The notes under the pieces were generated by a model. That model saw only the letters and a program-made list of their open reading frames with translations. It was not told the DNA's origin and did not search any database. Shown one piece after another: positions 15,982-20,746 of a DNA stretch of 20,746 nucleotides (positions within the stretch are counted from its first letter, which is position 1; the number at the start of each line of letters is the position of its first letter). Origin of the DNA: UBA961 sp049317525 (GTDB lineage Bacteria > Bacteroidota > Ignavibacteria > Kapaibacteriales > UBA961). Made by a program: the position numbers and the translations under genes. The stretch is taken from contig JBMOIC010000032.1 of the NCBI GenBank assembly GCA_049317525.1, positions 1 through 20,746 on the forward strand, given 5' to 3'.

Positions 15982-17208
15982 ATGACAGATTCAATTACAG
16001 ATATGAATATGAAAAAGAATATTCTCTTTCTAACCCCACGATTCCCCTATCCATTAATTGGTGGCGATAGAATAAAATCATTCTATATACTCAAATATCT
16101 TTCTAGATATGCCAATGTTACTTTGATTACTCTTAGTCATGGCGGTGCTCCCAATAAAGAATATGTGAAGGAATTAGAACATCTTGGTATCAAGGTTCAT
16201 TGTATCACTCTTTTTCCATTTCGTGCCGCATTACGATCAATACGTACTTTTTGGACAATATTTCCTTTAGAAATCCTGTTTTATTTACATCCTGGATTTA
16301 GAAATAAAGTAAACGATATCATTAAAGATCATCACTTCGATATTGCATTTGCATTTTTTATGAGAACAGCAGAATATCTAAAAGATGTATCAATAAAGAA
16401 AGTTTTGATCGCCGAAGATTGCAGAGCACTGTATCAATCTAGGTCTGCAAAAGCAAGTGACAATATCATTCAAAAGCTTGTTAGGCATTGGGAAGTATTA
16501 AAATTACAAGTATATGAACCTACAATCACTCCATATTTTGATGTCACAACACTGGTAACAAACGATGATATCAAAGAAATGCAGAAATATAATGCTGATG
16601 CAACATATGCTTTATTATCTAATGGAATTGATTTAAGTATAATGAAATCATCAAGTATAGATCAATTACATAAGAGAGAAGGATTGGTTTTTATTGGGAA
16701 ATTAGATCTTTGGGCAAATGCAATGATGATTCAAACCATTGTTAAAGATATTTTACCCAATATAATCAAAGTATATCCTCAGATTACTTTTTCTATAGCA
16801 GGTGCAGACCCATCGCCTAATATTGTAGCCTTAGCTTCAGATAATATTCATATCTATCCAAATGTTAAAAGTACCGAAGACTTCTTATATCAAGCTGCAA
16901 TCTTTGTTCATCCACATAAAGGTGCTTCTGGTATTCAAAATAAAGTACTTCAAGCAATGGCTTGTGGATGCGTTGTAATTACTACCCCAACTGGAATACA
17001 AGGAATTCCGGCCATACATAATGAGCATGTTTTTATTGCACATACAAATGAAGAGATTTCATCGTATGTTCTTTTTTTATTAGAAAATCCTGATAAAAGA
17101 ATAGCTATGGCAATGAATGCTAGAACATTAATCGAAGATAATTTTTCATGGGAGGCCATCTATAAACAAATGGATGATGTGCTTCTTCAATGTGGAATCT
17201 CATTATAG
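15982..17208 (+). CDS. GT4-family glycosyltransferase (GT-B fold)
   Basis: A predicted retaining glycosyltransferase that moves a sugar from a nucleotide donor to a growing glycan. From the ATG at 15982 (408 residues) the N-terminal domain opens with ILFLTPRFPYPLIGGDRIKSFY, a GT-B acceptor-side loop. The C-terminal domain contains GLVFIGKLD, a HPHKGASGIQNKVLQAMACGCVVITTPTGIQGI block equivalent to the donor-binding E-x7-E region (the first Glu is replaced), and a helix ending NFSWEAIYKQMDDVL. The overall pattern resembles glycosyltransferases linked to exopolysaccharide or PEP-CTERM loci. Starts at 16003 and 16009 are also possible; the frame to 15919 lies within uvrD and is unlikely. It is tightly coupled to uvrD upstream and to a HAD phosphatase 16 bp downstream. 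Donor and acceptor are unknown. Confidence 0.82.
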   Translation: MTDSITDMNMKKNILFLTPRFPYPLIGGDRIKSFYILKYLSRYANVTLITLSHGGAPNKEYVKELEHLGIKVHCITLFPFRAALRSIRTFWTIFPLEILFYLHPGFRNKVNDIIKDHHFDIAFAFFMRTAEYLKDVSIKKVLIAEDCRALYQSRSAKASDNIIQKLVRHWEVLKLQVYEPTITPYFDVTTLVTNDDIKEMQKYNADATYALLSNGIDLSIMKSSSIDQLHKREGLVFIGKLDLWANAMMIQTIVKDILPNIIKVYPQITFSIAGADPSPNIVALASDNIHIYPNVKSTEDFLYQAAIFVHPHKGASGIQNKVLQAMACGCVVITTPTGIQGIPAIHNEHVFIAHTNEEISSYVLFLLENPDKRIAMAMNARTLIEDNFSWEAIYKQMDDVLLQCGISL

Positions 17209-17224
17209 TCTTAATTCAAATAGT

Positions 17225-17761
17225 ATGAAAAAAGCGCTCTTTATAGACAGAGATGGAATTGTAAACAAGAAAATTCCACATGATTATGTGAAAAAGATAG
17301 AAGAATTTACCTTGCAAGATGAAATCTTACCTATACTTCAATGGGGAAAATCACATGATTATCTACTGATTTTGATAACAAATCAACAAGGAATTGGCAA
17401 AGGAATTATGTCTGAATCTGATTTACAGACAATTCACAACCATATGAATTCTACCCTTTTGGATAAAATTGGATTGTGTTTTGATGATATCTATTTCTGT
17501 CCAGATTTAGCAGAATCAGAATCATTCAGACGCAAACCAAATCCAGGGATGTTATTGGAAGCTATTGAAAAGTGGCATATTAATCCCCAACAATCTTGGA
17601 TGATTGGTGATAGTATCTCAGATGCCAAAGCTGGAAAAATATGCGGAACAAGCACTATTCTTATAGGAAATTATTCCGCTGAACAAGTGCCTGAAGCAGA
17701 TTTTATCATTAAGGATTTACACGATGTCTTGAGTATTTTAGAATATACAAAAGGTCAATAA
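17225..17761 (+). CDS. GmhB-like HAD phosphatase lacking the zinc loop
   Basis: A HAD-superfamily phosphatase of the histidinol-phosphatase/GmhB group (IIIA), which includes the D-glycero-D-manno-heptose 1,7-bisphosphate 7-phosphatase of LPS heptose synthesis. From the ATG at 17225 (178 residues): motif I DRDG with nucleophile D8 and acid/base D10, motif II ITNQQGIGKG (T52), Lys104 in RRKPNPG, and motif IV GDSISDAKAG with D129 and D133. GmhB enzymes normally have a Cys/His zinc-binding loop before RKP. Here FCPDLAESESFRRKPNPG retains only C92, so zinc binding is probably lost. The frame extends to 17174 inside the glycosyltransferase gene, but MKKALFIDRDG is the natural start. Substrate is unproven; the operon with a glycosyltransferase supports a sugar phosphate. 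Confidence 0.82.
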   Translation: MKKALFIDRDGIVNKKIPHDYVKKIEEFTLQDEILPILQWGKSHDYLLILITNQQGIGKGIMSESDLQTIHNHMNSTLLDKIGLCFDDIYFCPDLAESESFRRKPNPGMLLEAIEKWHINPQQSWMIGDSISDAKAGKICGTSTILIGNYSAEQVPEADFIIKDLHDVLSILEYTKGQ

Positions 17762-17763
17762 CT

Positions 17764-17786
17764 ATAGAGATTACTCTATTATTTTT
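17764..17786 (+). terminator. Weak possible terminator between convergent genes
   Basis: ATAGAG and CTCTAT (17764-17779) form a 6-bp stem with an ATTA loop, followed by TATTTTT. It sits in the 17-bp gap between the convergent phosphatase and desaturase genes and overlaps the desaturase stop. The stem is short and AT-rich, so the call is weak. Confidence 0.35.
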
Positions 17787-18639
17787 CAGAAATTAATTTT
17801 TCCTGCATAATTGCATTAGGAACTCTATATACATTTTTTACAAGATGAAGAATTTCTAATAATCTAATGATATATCCAGAAATATCAATTTGCCACCAAG
17901 CCATTCCATGAAAGGCAGATCTAGGAAAAGCATGATGATTATTATGCCAGCCCTCGCCCATTGCAAGTATGCCAACAATAAAATTATTTTTTGATTTATC
18001 TGCAGTATTAAACATTCTTCCACCAATAATATGGCAAAATGAATTAACACTCCACGTAAAGTTTAATGCTAAGAAAAGACGAACAAATCCGCCCCATAAT
18101 AATCCATTTAATCCACCAATTAAAAATGGTATAAATAATCCAATCATAGACCAAACAAAAAAAGTAGCATCAAAAAACTGGACCATTTTATCTTGTTGAA
18201 ATTTCTTTCCAAAAGTTTGCCTAGCTGATATATGTTCATCATGCTTCATAGTAAAAATCCAGCCGCAATGGGAATGAAGCCAACCCTTAACCGTTGGACT
18301 ATGCGGATCATCATCTTCATCAGTATGTGCATGATGTTTTAAATGAACACTTGCCCAATTGGAAGCAGGTCCTTGTAATGCCATAGAACCTAACATCAAC
18401 AGGATGAACTTTACAATTGGATGAGCAATAAAACTTTGATGAACCAACATTCTATGGAATCCCATAGTAATTCCTAACTCTGTAAGAATAACCATACTGA
18501 TACATAAAATTATGTCTAGCCAAGTAATCTGTCCTAAAAAGGCTAAATATAATGCAGTTAATGTTCCTAATGTTGGTATCACTATTAACATTAAAAAATA
18601 TAGCGAAGTTTGTAATTGTTGTTGAAAGCGGTCAGACAC
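17779..18639 (-). CDS. Membrane fatty-acid (delta-9 type) desaturase
   Basis: A diiron membrane desaturase that introduces a double bond into acyl chains, adjusting membrane fluidity. The 286-residue protein has hydrophobic segments at about 13-35, 40-56, 75-90, 160-178 and 180-200. The three histidine boxes are HRMLVH (62-67), HLKHH (99-103) followed by AHTDEDDDPHS, and HNNHH (232-236). The extra conserved NSFCHIIG (199-206) is also present. The start codon is a GTG at 18639: an in-frame TGA lies three codons upstream, no upstream ATG exists, and AGGTGA (18651-18646, minus strand) lies six bases before the GTG. The next internal Met is within the first membrane segment. It converges with the phosphatase gene and diverges from glmS. 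The acyl substrate (CoA, ACP or lipid) is not decidable here. Confidence 0.92.
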   Translation of the reverse strand: MSDRFQQQLQTSLYFLMLIVIPTLGTLTALYLAFLGQITWLDIILCISMVILTELGITMGFHRMLVHQSFIAHPIVKFILLMLGSMALQGPASNWASVHLKHHAHTDEDDDPHSPTVKGWLHSHCGWIFTMKHDEHISARQTFGKKFQQDKMVQFFDATFFVWSMIGLFIPFLIGGLNGLLWGGFVRLFLALNFTWSVNSFCHIIGGRMFNTADKSKNNFIVGILAMGEGWHNNHHAFPRSAFHGMAWWQIDISGYIIRLLEILHLVKNVYRVPNAIMQEKLISEK

Positions 18640-18926
18640 TGATAATCACCTAAAAAATGATAAAATGCAATGAAGAATCCATTAATAGAATTATAAAAGC
18701 TATTTTGCAATGGTGCAATGCTTAATAATCTGTGAATTTGACATAAATAATTGATGAACAATGTGCGTTTGACAAGCGGTCAATTATTGGAAATATATGT
18801 TGGCAATCGCTGCAGACGTCAAATTACAGAGCAAATATAAGCATAAGCTTACAAGTAAAAGCACATAGCATCGTCAAATCAAGTATATTTTTTTCTACAA
18901 ATATTGGTCGGCAGGTCCACAATTTC
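18640..18926. promoter_or_regulatory. Divergent intergenic region between desaturase and glmS with TTTGAC repeats
   Basis: This 287-bp gap must carry promoters for both flanking genes. TTTGAC occurs four times: forward at 18737-18742 and 18768-18773, and as its complement GTCAAA at 18818-18823 and 18873-18878. The second copy is also part of TTGAC-AAGCG-GTCAA, an inverted repeat at 18769-18783. On the minus strand, TATATTTG (18839-18832) matches the TAnnTTTG -7 element and could drive the desaturase with a long leader. For glmS I see only the imperfect TATATTTT at 18884-18891. I find no RNA gene, no small reading frame worth calling and no glmS ribozyme. Confidence 0.45.
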
Positions 18927-20746
18927 ATGTGCGGAATAGTAGGTTATATAGGAAATCAAAAAGCATCTCTCATCATTTTAAATGGTCTAAAACTTCTTGA
19001 ATATAGGGGCTATGATTCTGCTGGAATTGTTACTATAGAAAATAATGTATTAGATATTTCGAAAAAAGCTGGGAAAGTAAAGCAATTAGAAAAAATGCTG
19101 GATCATAATCGGCTAAACAGCACAATAGGAATTGGGCATACCAGATGGGCAACCCATGGTGAACCAAATGATGTAAATGCTCATCCTCATACAGATTCTC
19201 ACGGTAAAATTGCATTAGTCCACAATGGAATTATCGAGAACTATTCTGTTTTACGAAAAAAGTTGATTAAAGATGGATATACATTTACTTCAGAAACAGA
19301 TTCTGAAGTATTAGCTGTATTTATTGGCTCGATATATAATCAAGGAAAAGACTTAGAAACAGCTGTAAGGCTTGCATTAAATGAAGTTGAAGGCACTTTT
19401 GGCATTTGCGTCATTTGTTCAGATAATCCTGATTTGGTAATTGCTGCTCGTAGAGGTAGCCCTCTTGTTGTAGGAATTGGCGATGATGAATTTATTGTTG
19501 CTTCAGATGCTTCTGCAATTATTCAGCATACTAGACAAGTTATTTATCTTTCTGATAATGAAATGGCTGTGATTAGTAGGAATGGAATTACTACCAAAAC
19601 AATTGATAATGTTATTACTAATGAACAGATCGAAGAAATTGATTTTGATTTAGATGCTATAGAAAAAGGTGGTTATAGCCATTTCATGTTAAAAGAAATC
19701 TATGAACAACCTTCTACTTTTCGTGATGCTTTACGAGGCAGATTATTAACAGATGAAGGAAATGTAAAATTAGGTGGATTAAATTCTGTTACTAAAGAAT
19801 TAAGACAAGCCAAGCGCATCATTATCTTAGCATGCGGTACTTCGTGGCATTCGGGTCTTGTTGGCGAGTATATGATTGAACGATTGGCCCAAATACCCGT
19901 TGAAGTAGAATATGCTTCTGAATTTCGATATAGAACACCAATTATTTATCCAGATGATATCATTATTGCTATTTCACAAAGCGGAGAAACTGCAGATACT
20001 TTAGCTGCTATAAAAGAAGCACGTTTAAAAGGAGCAACTGTCCTCGGAATAGTGAATGTGGTGGGAAGTTCAATCGCGCGTGAGACGCATGCCGGCGTAT
20101 ATTCACATGCTGGGCCAGAAATTGGAGTGGCTTCTACCAAAGCATTTACATCTCAATTAGCAGTATTATCATTATTGGCCTTACATCTAGGAAGAATGAA
20201 TAAAGTATCCTCGATTGAAGGTAAAAGAATTGCCGAAGCCTTGGATGCTATCCCTTCAAAAATTGAAGAAATTCTAAAACAAGAAAGTACCATTAAACAA
20301 ATAGCTGAAGAATATCAAGATGCTAGAAATTTCTTGTATTTGGGACGTGGTTATAATTTCCCAGTTGCTTTAGAAGGAGCTTTAAAATTAAAGGAAATCT
20401 CTTATATCCACGCTGAAGGATATCCAGCAGCTGAAATGAAACATGGTCCTATCGCACTTGTTGATGAAAATATGCCTGTAGTGTTTATCGCTACCAAAGA
20501 TGATATTTACGATAAAGTAATTTCAAATATTCAAGAAGTTCGAGCAAGAAAAGGTAAAGTTATAGCTATTGCAACCGAAGGAGATACAAATATTGAATCG
20601 GTAGCAAATCATGTTATTTATATTCCTAATACATTGCCAATGTTAACACCTATTTTGGCAGCTATTCCCCTACAATTACTTGCATATCACATAGCAGTAT
20701 TAAGAGGATGTGATGTTGATAAGCCTAGAAATTTAGCTAAATCTGT
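18927..20746 (+). CDS. glmS: Glutamine-fructose-6-phosphate aminotransferase (isomerising), 3' end cut by the window
   Basis: GlmS makes glucosamine-6-phosphate from fructose-6-phosphate and glutamine, the entry step to UDP-GlcNAc for peptidoglycan and LPS. The start is an ATG at 18927 giving MCGIVGYIG; after removal of Met, the Cys is the N-terminal nucleophile of the glutaminase domain. GHTRWATHG, HNGIIENY and SETDSEV follow. The two SIS sugar-isomerase domains begin after residue 240 with ILACGTSWHSG, then SQSGETADTLAA, VASTKAFTSQL, and LGRGYNFPVALEGALKLKEISYIHAEGYPAAEMKHGP. At the right edge, the reading ends in DKPRNLAKSV; the family normally ends with three more residues or so (TVE), so perhaps only the last codons are missing. 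606 codons are visible and the frame is unbroken. Confidence 0.97.
   Translation, partial: MCGIVGYIGNQKASLIILNGLKLLEYRGYDSAGIVTIENNVLDISKKAGKVKQLEKMLDHNRLNSTIGIGHTRWATHGEPNDVNAHPHTDSHGKIALVHNGIIENYSVLRKKLIKDGYTFTSETDSEVLAVFIGSIYNQGKDLETAVRLALNEVEGTFGICVICSDNPDLVIAARRGSPLVVGIGDDEFIVASDASAIIQHTRQVIYLSDNEMAVISRNGITTKTIDNVITNEQIEEIDFDLDAIEKGGYSHFMLKEIYEQPSTFRDALRGRLLTDEGNVKLGGLNSVTKELRQAKRIIILACGTSWHSGLVGEYMIERLAQIPVEVEYASEFRYRTPIIYPDDIIIAISQSGETADTLAAIKEARLKGATVLGIVNVVGSSIARETHAGVYSHAGPEIGVASTKAFTSQLAVLSLLALHLGRMNKVSSIEGKRIAEALDAIPSKIEEILKQESTIKQIAEEYQDARNFLYLGRGYNFPVALEGALKLKEISYIHAEGYPAAEMKHGPIALVDENMPVVFIATKDDIYDKVISNIQEVRARKGKVIAIATEGDTNIESVANHVIYIPNTLPMLTPILAAIPLQLLAYHIAVLRGCDVDKPRNLAKS

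Noticed and set aside
18738..18743. TTGACA as a sigma-70 -35 box for glmS
   Set aside because: No TATAAT-like -10 follows at 16-18 bp, and other promoters in the window fit the TAnnTTTG pattern.
18640..18926. glmS ribozyme or riboswitch
   Set aside because: I see no catalytic core resembling the ribozyme, which is known mainly from Firmicutes, and the leader is AT-rich with little stable structure.
18927..20746. glmS as a broken gene
   Set aside because: The frame is open throughout and the sequence simply reaches the window edge within a few codons of the expected end.

Overview
The window is AT-rich DNA packed with bacterial genes and very short intergenic gaps. I see no phage, transposon, CRISPR, rRNA or tRNA genes. 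Several features point to a member of the Bacteroidota or a close relative in the FCB group. Clear Shine-Dalgarno sequences are rare. Several gene starts are preceded by TAnnTTTG, the -7 element of the Bacteroidota housekeeping sigma factor, and the rpmB start also has a well-spaced -33 TTTG. Many predicted proteins (an SDR-type L-threonine dehydrogenase, a COG2509 FAD protein, an E. coli-like L28, a TPR lipoprotein) fit that group. I cannot fix the genus from sequence alone.

Left block, minus strand, read from 6597 down to 99: a bifunctional NAD(P)H-hydrate repair enzyme, a COG2509 FAD-dependent oxidoreductase and a HemW-type radical SAM haem chaperone form one tightly packed operon, with gene spacings of +1 and -8 nt. 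A promoter and hairpin leader then drive rpsF and rplI, which end in a strong intrinsic terminator. An M42 aminopeptidase follows. Beyond it, the window begins with a tandem array of a GC-rich, near-palindromic 14-bp repeat that runs off the left edge.

Central and right block, plus strand, 6739-17761: an SDR L-threonine 3-dehydrogenase, a YyaL/DUF255 thioredoxin-fold protein and an O-antigen polymerase/ligase-like membrane protein form one unit. Next are a stand-alone rpmB with its own promoter and terminator, and a TPR lipoprotein. A second unit follows: a small unrecognised acidic protein, a UvrD/PcrA helicase, a GT4 glycosyltransferase and a GmhB-like HAD phosphatase. At the right end, a membrane fatty-acid desaturase (minus, GTG start) and glmS (plus, cut by the window edge a few codons before its expected end) diverge from a 287-bp regulatory gap.

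The themes are housekeeping (ribosomal proteins, cofactor repair, DNA repair, haem) and cell-envelope synthesis (polymerase, glycosyltransferase, GmhB-like phosphatase, desaturase, GlmS). I found no clear new multi-gene system. The best leads are an eight-G tract inside the O-antigen polymerase gene that could switch it on and off, the 14-bp palindromic tandem array, the acidic protein with an SSB-like tail beside uvrD, an rpsF-rplI operon lacking ssb and rpsR, and a cluster of TTTGAC repeats upstream of glmS.
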